A stretch of DNA of 64,000 nt from Streptosporangium sp. NBC_01755 (GTDB lineage: Bacteria > Actinomycetota > Actinomycetes > Streptosporangiales > Streptosporangiaceae), in NCBI RefSeq assembly GCF_035917995.1, contig NZ_CP109131.1, positions 6,324,001 to 6,388,000 on the forward strand, written 5' to 3'. Made by a program: the position numbers and the translations under genes. Position 1 is the first letter of the stretch; every line of letters begins with the position of its first letter. Below are positions 29,088 to 37,398 of the stretch, piece by piece. The notes beneath the pieces are model-generated. The model was given only the letters and a program-made list of their open reading frames with translations. It did not search any database and was not told where the DNA came from.

Positions 29088-29936
29088 ATGACGGACCAGC
29101 CAACGACGACCGAGCCCACTCCCGGTGGGGGCGCCCCCGCCGGGAGTGGGCTCAGTCCCCGTAAGAGACAGCAGATCAGCCGGGCCGTCCAATACGTCGT
29201 ACTGGCGGCCGTGGTCGTCTTCCTGGCCCTGAGCATCGAGTGGGCCGAACTCGGCAAGAACTTCGCCAGACTCGACGTCGCGGAGAAGACGCTTCCCGAA
29301 CTGTTCACGATCGCGCTGAAGAACACGATCATCTACTCGGTCGGCGGTTTCGTCTTCGCCTTCCTGCTCGGTCTGCTGTTCGCGCTGATGCGGATGTCGT
29401 CGGTGCGGCCCTACCGGTGGATCGCGATCGCCTACATCGAGATCTTCCGCGGCCTGCCCGCGCTGCTGATCTTCCTGCTCATCCTGTTCCTGCCCCTGGC
29501 CCTGAGCGGCTTCCAGGTGCCGGGCGGCACCTACGGCGAGGGCATCCTGGGTCTGACGATCGTCGGTTCGGCCTACATGGCCGAGACGCTCAGGGCGGGA
29601 CTCCAGGCGGTGCCCAAGGGGCAGATGGAGGCGGCGCGCTCGCTGGGCATGTCGTACACGCGGGCCATGATCTCCATCGTCATCCCGCAGGCCGTGCGCA
29701 TCGTGATCCCGCCGACGACCAACCAGTTCGTGTCCCTGCTCAAGGACTCCTCGCTGGTGCTGTTCCTCGGTGTCTCCGGTGACTACGTCGAGCTCACGAA
29801 GTTCGGCAACGACATGGCCTCGACCCATGCCAACGCCACGCCCATCCTGGTCGTGGGCGTGACATACCTTCTGGTCACCATCCCGCTGGGCTATCTCGCG
29901 TCCCGGCTGGAGAAGCGCCAGGCGAAGGGACGGTGA
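29088..29936 (+). CDS. Polar amino acid ABC transporter permease
   Basis: HisM/GlnP-type permease of 282 residues with five or six hydrophobic segments. The family EAA loop is present ([20 protein letters not shown]). ATG 29088 is 3 bp after the binding-protein stop. The first 25 codons include a 42-bp near-perfect inverted repeat (see separate entry), so the Gly/Pro-rich N-terminus is constrained by RNA structure rather than by protein function. It ends in a GTGA overlap with the ATPase gene. Confidence 0.94.
   Translation: MTDQPTTTEPTPGGGAPAGSGLSPRKRQQISRAVQYVVLAAVVVFLALSIEWAELGKNFARLDVAEKTLPELFTIALKNTIIYSVGGFVFAFLLGLLFALMRMSSVRPYRWIAIAYIEIFRGLPALLIFLLILFLPLALSGFQVPGGTYGEGILGLTIVGSAYMAETLRAGLQAVPKGQMEAARSLGMSYTRAMISIVIPQAVRIVIPPTTNQFVSLLKDSSLVLFLGVSGDYVELTKFGNDMASTHANATPILVVGVTYLLVTIPLGYLASRLEKRQAKGR
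29112..29153 (+). promoter_or_regulatory. 42-bp inverted repeat inside the permease start region
   Basis: The left arm (29112-29132) and right arm (29133-29153) are 21-bp reverse complements with a single G-U wobble. It begins 24 bp after the ATG and 28 bp after the binding-protein stop. It is likely a partial terminator, mRNA stabiliser or translational brake that sets the binding protein above the permease in abundance. Confidence 0.85.
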
Positions 29937-30694
29937 CTCCGGTGAACCACGCGGTCGAGATCCGTGACCTGCACAAGCGCTTCGGCAAGCTGGAGGTTCT
30001 CAAGGGCATCGACTTCGCCGTCGACCCCGGCCAGGTGGTCTGCGTCATCGGCCCCTCGGGGTCGGGCAAGTCCACGTTGCTGCGCTGTGTGAACCTGCTG
30101 GAGCAGCCGACGTCGGGGAGGGTGGTCGTCCACGGAGTGGAGCTGACCGACCGCGACGTCGACATCGACGCCGCCCGCCGCGGCATCGGGATGGTCTTCC
30201 AGCAGTTCAACCTGTTTCCGCACATGACAGTCCTGCAGAACGTGATCGTCTCGCAGCGCCGGGTGCTGAAGCGGGGCAAGGCCGAGGCCGAGAAGATCGC
30301 CAGGGAGAACCTGGACAAGGTCGGCATCGGTGAGAAGTGCGACGCCTATCCCACCCAGCTCTCCGGCGGCCAGCAGCAGCGGGTGGCCATCGCCAGGGCG
30401 CTGGCCATGAGCCCGGCGCTGATGCTCTTCGACGAGCCCACCTCGGCGCTCGACCCGGAACTCGTCGGTGACGTGCTCACTGTCATGCGCAAGCTCGCCG
30501 AGGAGGGGATGACGATGCTCGTGGTCACCCACGAGATGGCGTTCGCCCGCGACGTGGCCGACCGGGTGGTGTTCATGGACGGCGGCGTGATCGTGGAGGA
30601 CGGCACCCCGGAGCAGGTGATCGGCGCTCCGCGGCACGAGCGCACGAAGACCTTCCTGCGCCGCGTGCTCGACCCGACGCACACGGATATCTGA
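29933..30694 (+). CDS. Polar amino acid ABC transporter ATPase
   Basis: GlnQ/HisP-like ATPase, 253 residues. Walker [11 protein letters not shown]-loop [11 protein letters not shown], signature [15 protein letters not shown], Walker [15 protein letters not shown], switch His in [12 protein letters not shown] 29933 overlaps the permease stop (GTGA), SD GAAGGGA. It is the last gene of the operon; a terminator hairpin follows 10 bp downstream. Confidence 0.95.
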   Translation: MTPVNHAVEIRDLHKRFGKLEVLKGIDFAVDPGQVVCVIGPSGSGKSTLLRCVNLLEQPTSGRVVVHGVELTDRDVDIDAARRGIGMVFQQFNLFPHMTVLQNVIVSQRRVLKRGKAEAEKIARENLDKVGIGEKCDAYPTQLSGGQQQRVAIARALAMSPALMLFDEPTSALDPELVGDVLTVMRKLAEEGMTMLVVTHEMAFARDVADRVVFMDGGVIVEDGTPEQVIGAPRHERTKTFLRRVLDPTHTDI

Positions 30695-30704
30695 GCCTCA
30701 CGTC

Positions 30705-30737
30705 GCACGGCCCGTGCCCGCTCGGCGCGGGCCGTGC
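30705..30737 (+). terminator. Terminator after the polar amino acid transporter operon
   Basis: A 10-bp stem GCACGGCCCG/CGGGCCGTGC (30705-30714 with 30728-30737) and a 13-base loop, starting 10 bp after the stop. Confidence 0.78.
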
Positions 30738-31008
30738 GCGTTCACGCGGTACGGGCGGTACGGGGCGGTTGCGCGGGTGCCCGCGAGCCCACCGGACGCG
30801 GAGGGGCGGCGCACCGGAGCGTGATCGGGGCGGGCCGTTCGGAGAGGCCGACGGGGCGGCCATCTCACGAGCCCGGGGGAGGCCTTTGGCGCCGTATGGA
30901 GCTTCCCCGACCCCGTACGTTTTCTACTCGGCCTCCCCGCGGGCATCGCCGTCACCCACCGTAGCGGAATCGTCGCCCGACAATGGCAAAAAGGCGATCC
31001 GGGTGTGT
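30738..31008. other. Intergenic region without recognised gene
   Basis: About 270 bp between the ABC operon and the convergent thioesterase gene. Open frames in it are shadows without RBS or family resemblance. CGGTACGGGCGGTACGGGGCGG near 30748-30770 is a short imperfect direct repeat. Nothing else was seen. Confidence 0.5.
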
Positions 31009-31437
31009 TCAGGCGTCGCGCAGCATGCAGCTGAGGCGCGCGCTGCACACCCGGCGGTCCTGCTCGTCGACGATCTCGATGTCGTAGCTGGTGAGCGTCC
31101 GGCCGCCGTGCAGCCGGGTGGCCACGCCGGTGACCAGCCCCGAGGTGGCCGAGCGGTGGTGGGTGGCGTTGATCTCGATGCCCAAGGCGATGCGTCCGGG
31201 GCCCGCGTGCAGTAGCGCGCCGATCGAGCCCAGCGTCTCCGCCAGCACGCACGAGGCGCCGCCGTGCAGCAGGCCGCGCGGCTGGATGTTGCCCTCGACC
31301 GGCATCGTGCCGACCACCCGCTCGGGAGTGGCATCGGTGATCACGATGCCCATCCGTTCGATCAGCGTGTTCCGGTGGGCGGCGCTCATCTGCTCTTCGA
31401 TGGGCAGGGTGGCCTCGTCGGGGTCGGTCATGGTCAA
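31009..31437 (-). CDS. PaaI-like hotdog-fold thioesterase
   Basis: Predicted acyl-CoA thioesterase, 142 residues, the usual length for a single hotdog domain. The family motif LLHGGASCVLAETLGS holds the HGG(A)S turn and catalytic acid, and INATHHRSATSG is also typical. The TTG start at 31437 has SD AGGAG about 8 bp upstream; ATG 31431 is the alternative. Transcribed divergently from polA with only 61 bp between. The substrate is unknown; phenylacetyl-CoA-type or menaquinone-precursor thioesters are known in the family. Confidence 0.85.
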   Translation of the reverse strand: MTMTDPDEATLPIEEQMSAAHRNTLIERMGIVITDATPERVVGTMPVEGNIQPRGLLHGGASCVLAETLGSIGALLHAGPGRIALGIEINATHHRSATSGLVTGVATRLHGGRTLTSYDIEIVDEQDRRVCSARLSCMLRDA

Positions 31438-31498
31438 GGGGATGTCTCCTGTCAGGTGAGTCAGGCTTTCTGTCGTATCAGGAGACTAGGCTTTCGCT

Positions 31499-34192
31499 GT
31501 GCCGAAGAACGAAGCGACCCCCACTCGTCCGTGTCTCCTGCTGCTGGATGGGCATTCACTCGCCTATCGGGCCTTCTACGCCCTGCCGGAGGAGAACTTC
31601 TCCACCACCACGGGCCAGACGACCAACGCGGTCTACGGTTTCACCTCGATGCTGGTCAACGTGCTCCGTGACGAGCGGCCGACCCACGTGGCGGTCTGCT
31701 TCGACCGTTCCGAGCCGACGTTCCGCCACGAGGAGTACGCCGACTACAAGGCGAACCGGAGCGCGAGCCCCGACAGCTTCCGCAGCCAGATGAGCCTGAT
31801 CCACGAGGTGCTCGACGCGGTGCGCGTGCCGCACCTGTCGCTGGCCGGATACGAGGCCGACGACCTGATCGCCACCCTCGCCACCCGTGCCGCCGGGCAG
31901 GGCATGAACGTGCTGATCGTCACCGGCGACCGGGACGCGCTGCAGCTCGTCGACGAGCGGGTCACCGTGCTGATGACCCGCGTCGGCATCAGCAACATGA
32001 CCCGTTTCACCCCCGAGGCGGTCCTGGAGAAGTACGAGCTCACCCCGGCGCAGTATCCCGACTTCGCGGCCATCCGCGGCGACTCCAGCGACAACCTGAA
32101 GAACATCCCCGGCGTGGGGGAGAAGACCGCGGCCAAGTGGATCCGCGAGTTCGGCTCGCTGGAGGAGCTGGTCAACCGGGTGGACGAGGTCAAGGGAAAG
32201 GTCGGCGACAAGCTCCGTGACCACCTCGACCAGGTGCTGATGAACCGGCGCCTCACCCAGCTGATCCGCGACGTCCCGCTGGAGCACGAGGTCTCCGAGC
32301 TGACGGTCGGCGCGGCCGACCGCGACGAGATCAACAAGATCCTCGACACGCTGGAGTTCCGCGGCGAGATCCGCGACCGGCTGTTCAAGACGATCGGCTC
32401 GCCCGAGGCGGCGACGGAGGAGGGCTTCGAGGTCGAGGTCGTCACCCTCGGCCCCGACGAGGTGGACCCGTGGCTGCGCGCGCTGCCCGAGGGCCGCGTC
32501 GGCCTGGCCTTCAAGGGCGAGTACGGCAGCGGCACCGGCCGTGTCGACAGCATCGCCATCGCGGCGGCCGGGGCCGGGGCCGCGTTCATCGACCCGACCA
32601 CGCTGACCGAGGCCGACGAGGCGGCCCTGCGCGAGTGGCTGGCAGACTCCTCGAAGTCCAAGGCGGTGCACGACGCCAAGGGCCCGATGCTCGCGCTGTG
32701 GGCGCAGGGCATGGAGTTGCGCGGCCTCACCTGCGACACCGCGCTGGCCGCCTACCTGGCGACGCCAGGGCAGCGCTCGTTCCCGCTGGAGGACCTGGTG
32801 CGGGTCTACCTGCGGCGCGAGCTGCGCGGCGAGGCCGACAACGGCGGCCAGGCCAGCCTCTTCGACGACCAGGACGACGACGCCGCCCAAGACCTGGCCC
32901 TGCGGGCACTGGCGGTCGGCGAGCTCGCCGACGCGCTGGAGGCGTTCCTGGAGCCGCTGGGCGGTATTCACCTGATGCGAGACGTGGAGCTGCCGCTCGT
33001 CACCGTGCTGGCCGAGCTGGAGCGGGCCGGCATCGCCGCCGGCCGGGAGTATCTCAGCGGCCTGGAGGCCGAGTTCGGCGCCGCGGTCAAGCAGGCGGTC
33101 GAGGCGGCACACGCCTCCGTGGGCGGCGAGCAGTTCAACCTGGGCTCGCCCAAGCAGCTCCAGGAGATCCTGTTCGTCAAGCTCAACCTGCCCAAGACCA
33201 AGAAGACCAAGACGGGCTACACCACCGACGCCGGCGCGCTGGCCTGGCTGGCCGCCCAGACCGAGCACGAGCTGCCGACGATCATGCTGCGCCACCGCGA
33301 CCAGGCCAAGCTGAAGGTCACGGTCGAGGGCCTGATCAAGGAGATCGCCGACGACGGCCGCATCCACACCACGTTCAACCAGATCGTGGCGGCCACCGGG
33401 CGGCTCAGCTCGGAGAAGCCCAACCTGCAGAACATCCCGATCCGCACCGCCGAGGGCCGCCGCATCCGGCAGGGCTTCGTGGTCGGCAAGGGCTTCGAGA
33501 CCCTGCTGACCGCCGACTACAGCCAGATCGAGCTGCGCATCATGGCCCACCTGTCCGGCGACGAGGCGCTGATCGCGTCCTTCGAGTCCGGGCACGACTT
33601 CCACAAGGCCACCGCGGCCCGGGTCTTCGACACCGAGCCCGAGCAGGTCACCGGGGAGATGCGGGCCAAGATCAAGGCGATGAACTACGGCCTCGCCTAC
33701 GGACTGTCCGACTTCGGGCTGTCGGAGCAGCTCAACATCCCCGTCTCCGAGGCCAGAGCGCTCAAGGAGGGGTATTTCGAGGAGTTCGGCGGCGTCCGCG
33801 ACTTCCTCAACGCGATCGTCGCGCAGGCCAGGAACGACGGCTACACCGAGACGATCATGGGTCGGCGCCGCTACCTGCCCGACCTCAACAGCGACAACCG
33901 CCAGCGCCGCGAGATGGCCGAGCGGATGGCGCTCAACGCGCCCATCCAGGGTTCGGCGGCCGACATCATCAAGGTCGCCATGCTCAACGTGCAGGGCGCG
34001 CTCAAGGAGGCGGCGCTCGGCTCCCGGATGCTGCTGCAGGTCCACGACGAGCTCGTCTTCGAGGTGGCCCCCGGTGAGCTGGAGACGTTGCGCGACCTGG
34101 TCACGGACCGGATGAACGCCGCCTACGCCCTGCGCGTCCCACTGGCCGTCTCGGTGGGCGTCGGCCGCACCTGGGAGGACGCCGGGCACTGA
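31499..34192 (+). CDS. polA: DNA polymerase I
   Basis: 897-residue repair and Okazaki-processing polymerase. The 5'-3' exonuclease domain covers about residues 10-300 (LLLLDGHSLAYRAFYA, GYEADDLIATLA, VTGDRDALQLV). The central 3'-5' exonuclease-like domain (about 320-500) lacks the metal-binding Asp/Glu motifs, so proofreading is probably lost, as in other actinobacterial PolA. The polymerase domain has motif A with Asp673 (LTADYSQIELR), motif B (RAKIKAMNYGLAYG) and motif C with His849-Asp850 (VHDELVFEV). TAGGCT lies 6 bp before GTG 31499 with no SD, suggesting a leaderless start. The 3' end begins a tandem repeat. Confidence 0.97.
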   Translation: MPKNEATPTRPCLLLLDGHSLAYRAFYALPEENFSTTTGQTTNAVYGFTSMLVNVLRDERPTHVAVCFDRSEPTFRHEEYADYKANRSASPDSFRSQMSLIHEVLDAVRVPHLSLAGYEADDLIATLATRAAGQGMNVLIVTGDRDALQLVDERVTVLMTRVGISNMTRFTPEAVLEKYELTPAQYPDFAAIRGDSSDNLKNIPGVGEKTAAKWIREFGSLEELVNRVDEVKGKVGDKLRDHLDQVLMNRRLTQLIRDVPLEHEVSELTVGAADRDEINKILDTLEFRGEIRDRLFKTIGSPEAATEEGFEVEVVTLGPDEVDPWLRALPEGRVGLAFKGEYGSGTGRVDSIAIAAAGAGAAFIDPTTLTEADEAALREWLADSSKSKAVHDAKGPMLALWAQGMELRGLTCDTALAAYLATPGQRSFPLEDLVRVYLRRELRGEADNGGQASLFDDQDDDAAQDLALRALAVGELADALEAFLEPLGGIHLMRDVELPLVTVLAELERAGIAAGREYLSGLEAEFGAAVKQAVEAAHASVGGEQFNLGSPKQLQEILFVKLNLPKTKKTKTGYTTDAGALAWLAAQTEHELPTIMLRHRDQAKLKVTVEGLIKEIADDGRIHTTFNQIVAATGRLSSEKPNLQNIPIRTAEGRRIRQGFVVGKGFETLLTADYSQIELRIMAHLSGDEALIASFESGHDFHKATAARVFDTEPEQVTGEMRAKIKAMNYGLAYGLSDFGLSEQLNIPVSEARALKEGYFEEFGGVRDFLNAIVAQARNDGYTETIMGRRRYLPDLNSDNRQRREMAERMALNAPIQGSAADIIKVAMLNVQGALKEAALGSRMLLQVHDELVFEVAPGELETLRDLVTDRMNAAYALRVPLAVSVGVGRTWEDAGH

Positions 34193-34297
34193 CCGGACGC
34201 CTCCAAGACACCGGGTACTGACCGGACGCCTCTAAGACACCGGGTACTGACCGGACGCCTCCAAGACACCGGGCATTGACGGCCGCCTTCAAGGCGC
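34182..34297 (+). repeat. 29-bp tandem repeat starting within the polA stop region
   Basis: Three near-identical 29-bp units (34182-34210, 34211-34239, 34240-34268) and one degenerate unit to about 34297. The unit starts CCGGG and includes TGACCGGACGCCTC. The first copy contains the last codons and stop of polA, so the array looks like an expansion of the gene's 3' end. The rest of the gap to 34498 shows no gene. Confidence 0.9.
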
Positions 34298-34498
34298 CGG
34301 GGACCGCGCGTGAGCCGGTCGCCGGCCGGATGAACATCGCTCGCTCCCCGCGGGTCCCGCTGGGCGCTGACGACCACCTCCGAGCGGGCGGGTGACCGCC
34401 CCTCAGGCAGGGCCGGACTCCGCCGATTGGTCGGGCCTGTCCGAGTCTGTTCTAGGCTGGTGATCCAGTCCGAATAAGCTCGATGGGCCGGGAGTGCT

Positions 34499-35623
34499 GT
34501 GCGGAGTCCAATCCCCCTGACGCAGATCATCATGCTCACCAATGTGGTGGTCGTCGCGGTGGCGGTGGTGGTGCTCCTCGTGCTCCCCGCTCCGCCTGCC
34601 CCATCCGGCGCCCCGGGCGCCTCCGGGGCGGGCAAGGCGGCGCCCGGTCCGTCCCAGCCGCCCGCGGCCCCCTCACCGACGCCCGACCTTCCCTCGGCCG
34701 AGCTGCCGCCGCCGGTCACCGCGTCGCCGGAGTTCGCACGGCAGGTGAAGGCCAACGAGGCCGGCATGGTCCCGATCCTGATGTACCACCGGATCATCGG
34801 CAAGCGGCTGGCGTCGATCGACCGCACGCCCGCCCAGTTGCGCAAGGAGCTGGAGATGCTCGCCAGGGACGGTTACGTGCCGGTCACCGCGCGGGAGTTC
34901 GCCATCGGCAGGATGGACATCCCCGCGGGCAAGTACCCGGTCGTGCTGACCTTCGACGACGGTCACCACAGCCACTTCGCCCTGGAGGCGGACGGCACGC
35001 CCGCCAAGGACACCGCGGTCGGAATCATCTATCAGGTGGCAAAGAAATACCCGGGGTTCCGGCCCGTCGCCACCTTCTGGGTCAACCGACAGCCCTTCGG
35101 CCTGCGAAACGGTGAAGATCAGGCACAGGCCGTGCAATGGCTGACCTCTCGGGGGTTCGAGGTGGCCAACCACACCTGGGGCCACCCCTACCTGCCGAGC
35201 CGGCCCAAGAAGAAGATCGCCGAGCAGCTCGCCAGGGTCGAGCGGCTGCTGAAGCAGCTCGGCGTTCCCCCCTCGGAGACGATGGCGCTGCCGTTCGGCG
35301 CGATGCCGCGTAAGAGGTCCACGGTGCAGTCGGGGAAGTGGCAGGGTGTCCCCTACCGGTTCAAGGCCATCTTCCTGGCCGGCGCCGAGCCGTCGGTCTC
35401 GCCGTTCGTCAAGGACTACGACTGGCGTTCCGTCCAGCGGATCCAGAGCAATGGTAAAAAAGGCGAGTGCCGGAAATGGTGCTCCCAATACTGGCTGGGG
35501 TGGCTGAACAAGCACCCCCGCCAGCGCTACACGGCGGACGGCGACCCCGAGCGCATCTCCATCCCACGGGGGCTTCGGGGTAGTATCAGAGCCGACCGGA
35601 GACAAATGATCAACACCTATTAG
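34499..35623 (+). CDS. Exported polysaccharide deacetylase family protein
   Basis: Predicted envelope NodB-type deacetylase, 374 residues. An N-terminal signal anchor (about residues 8-31) is followed by a Pro/Ala/Ser linker (about 40 residues) and the catalytic domain. Metal and catalytic residues are visible: TFDDG with Asp153 and Asp154, and NHTWGHP with His225 and His229, preceded by the PILMYHRI start typical of the family. Two cysteines (ECRKWC) lie near the C-terminus. Start GTG 34499, SD GGAG at 34491-34494. Substrates are probably peptidoglycan or another N-acetylated cell-wall glycan. It lies between polA and rpsA with no operon partner. Confidence 0.87.
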   Translation: MRSPIPLTQIIMLTNVVVVAVAVVVLLVLPAPPAPSGAPGASGAGKAAPGPSQPPAAPSPTPDLPSAELPPPVTASPEFARQVKANEAGMVPILMYHRIIGKRLASIDRTPAQLRKELEMLARDGYVPVTAREFAIGRMDIPAGKYPVVLTFDDGHHSHFALEADGTPAKDTAVGIIYQVAKKYPGFRPVATFWVNRQPFGLRNGEDQAQAVQWLTSRGFEVANHTWGHPYLPSRPKKKIAEQLARVERLLKQLGVPPSETMALPFGAMPRKRSTVQSGKWQGVPYRFKAIFLAGAEPSVSPFVKDYDWRSVQRIQSNGKKGECRKWCSQYWLGWLNKHPRQRYTADGDPERISIPRGLRGSIRADRRQMINTY

Positions 35624-35669
35624 GTGAGATCGTTATCCTTTCGGCACGCGGGAGCGTAGTGTCGTCGGA

Positions 35670-35698
35670 TTGACCATACCCGTCTGGTCTCATATGCT
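35670..35698 (+). promoter_or_regulatory. Promoter of rpsA
   Basis: TTGACC (35670-35675), 17-bp spacer and TATGCT (35693-35698): the best sigma-70-type match in the window. Transcription would start near 35705, giving a leader of about 140 nt before rpsA, long enough for autoregulation by S1. Confidence 0.75.
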
Positions 35699-35843
35699 GA
35701 TCGCTGCGTTGTGGGCTCGCGCGTGTCTCGGACGGAGTGGGCTCGCGCTCGATCACGCCGATGTGAATTCTTCGGCTGACGGTAAGAGGCCTGCCGCGCG
35801 TTCGCCACATCGACATCTGTCCGCGTTCGGAGCAACTCCACAC

Positions 35844-37340
35844 ATGACGAGCAGCACTGAGGCCACCTCGAGCACCCCGCAGGTAGCGGTCAACGACATC
35901 GGCTCCGAGGAAGACTTCCTCGCAGCGATCGACCTGACCATCAAGTACTTCAACGACGGCGACATCGTCGAGGGCACCGTCGTCAAGGTCGACCGAGACG
36001 AAGTTTTGCTCGACATCGGCTACAAGACCGAGGGGGTCATCCCCTCGCGTGAGCTCTCGATCAAGCACGATGTCGACCCGGCGGATGTCGTCGAGGTTGG
36101 CGAGCACGTCGAGGCCCTGGTTCTCCAGAAGGAGGACAAGGAAGGCCGCCTGATCCTGTCCAAGAAGCGCGCTCAGTACGAGCGGGCCTGGGGCACGATC
36201 GAGAAGATCAAGGACGAGGACGGCATCGTCACCGGCACCGTCATCGAGGTCGTCAAGGGTGGTCTCATCCTCGACATCGGCCTGCGTGGCTTCCTGCCGG
36301 CGTCCCTGGTCGAGATGCGGCGCGTCCGCGACCTCCAGCCGTACGTGGGCCGCGAGCTCGAAGCGAAGATCATCGAGCTCGACAAGAACCGCAACAACGT
36401 GGTTCTGTCCCGCCGTGCCTGGCTTGAGCAGACCCAGTCCGAGGTTCGCCAGACGTTCCTCAACACCCTGCAGAAGGGTCAGGTCCGCAAGGGCGTCGTC
36501 TCCTCGATCGTCAACTTCGGTGCGTTCGTCGACCTCGGCGGCGTCGACGGTCTGGTTCACGTCTCAGAGCTCTCCTGGAAGCACATCGACCACCCCTCCG
36601 AGGTCGTCGAGGTCGGCCAGGAGGTCACCGTCGAGGTGCTCGACGTCGACATGGAGCGCGAGCGCGTCTCCCTGTCGCTCAAGGCGACGCAGGAAGACCC
36701 CTGGCAGCAGTTCGCCCGTACCCACCAGATCGGTCAGGTCGTCCCGGGTCGCGTCACCAAGCTGGTGCCGTTCGGTGCGTTCGTCCGCGTCGAGGAGGGC
36801 ATCGAGGGCCTGGTCCACATCTCCGAGCTGGCCGAGCGCCACGTCGAGATCCCCGAGCAGGTCGTCCAGGTCGGCGACGAGATCTTCGTGAAGATCATCG
36901 ACATCGACCTGGAGCGCCGCCGGATCTCGCTCTCGCTCAAGCAGGCGAACGAGGGTGCGATCGGCGCCGACGTCGAGTTCGACCCCACGCTGTACGGCAT
37001 GGCGGCGACCTACGACGACTCGGGCAACTACATCTACCCCGAGGGCTTCGACTCCGAGACCGGCGAGTGGCTCGACGGCTTCGACAAGCAGCGCGAGGAG
37101 TGGGAGCGGCAGTACGCCGAGGCCCAGACCCGCTTCGAGGCTCACAAGAAGCAGGTCGAGGAGGCTCGCAAGGCCGAGGCCGAGGCGGGCGAGGCTGCCC
37201 CCACGTCCTACTCCGGCGAGACCCCGTCCCCGGCTGCCGGCAGCTCCAGCAGCGGCTCCACCGCTCCGGCGGCGGGCGCCCTCGCCTCCGACGAGGCTCT
37301 CGCGGCCCTGCGCGAGAAGCTCGCGGGCGGCCAGAGCTGA
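35844..37340 (+). CDS. rpsA: 30S ribosomal protein S1
   Basis: Translation-initiation RNA-binding protein, 498 residues with four S1 OB-fold repeats (roughly residues 35-105, 120-190, 208-278 and 293-365), the four-repeat form usual in actinobacteria. Repeats show the V-x-G-x-V-x-x-V and F-G-A-F-V-x-L patterns ([32 protein letters not shown]). The C-terminal ~120 residues are acidic, with a coiled stretch, then a Ser/Ala/Pro-rich tail; the terminal region is the part implicated in pyrazinoic-acid binding in mycobacteria. ATG 35844 gives the conserved start; upstream in-frame codons are leader. It is followed by a terminator and a group II intron. Confidence 0.96.
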   Translation: MTSSTEATSSTPQVAVNDIGSEEDFLAAIDLTIKYFNDGDIVEGTVVKVDRDEVLLDIGYKTEGVIPSRELSIKHDVDPADVVEVGEHVEALVLQKEDKEGRLILSKKRAQYERAWGTIEKIKDEDGIVTGTVIEVVKGGLILDIGLRGFLPASLVEMRRVRDLQPYVGRELEAKIIELDKNRNNVVLSRRAWLEQTQSEVRQTFLNTLQKGQVRKGVVSSIVNFGAFVDLGGVDGLVHVSELSWKHIDHPSEVVEVGQEVTVEVLDVDMERERVSLSLKATQEDPWQQFARTHQIGQVVPGRVTKLVPFGAFVRVEEGIEGLVHISELAERHVEIPEQVVQVGDEIFVKIIDIDLERRRISLSLKQANEGAIGADVEFDPTLYGMAATYDDSGNYIYPEGFDSETGEWLDGFDKQREEWERQYAEAQTRFEAHKKQVEEARKAEAEAGEAAPTSYSGETPSPAAGSSSSGSTAPAAGALASDEALAALREKLAGGQS

Positions 37341-37363
37341 CCTGTGCGGTAGACGGTTCCAAC

Positions 37364-37393
37364 GGAAGGGCCCCGCTCCGGCGGGGCCCTTCC
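37364..37393 (+). terminator. Terminator of rpsA and intron target
   Basis: Perfect 13-bp stem (37364-37376 with 37381-37393) with a TCCG loop, 23 bp after the rpsA stop. The group II intron begins 5 nt beyond the stem. Confidence 0.92.
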
Positions 37394-37398
37394 CGCGT

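Noticed and set aside
31556-34189. Minus-strand open frame of 877 codons across polA
   Set aside because: Antisense shadow of a verified polA gene with skewed composition and no motifs.
34182-34297. 29-bp repeats as a CRISPR array
   Set aside because: Units are directly adjacent with no spacers, and the first overlaps the polA stop; there are no cas genes.
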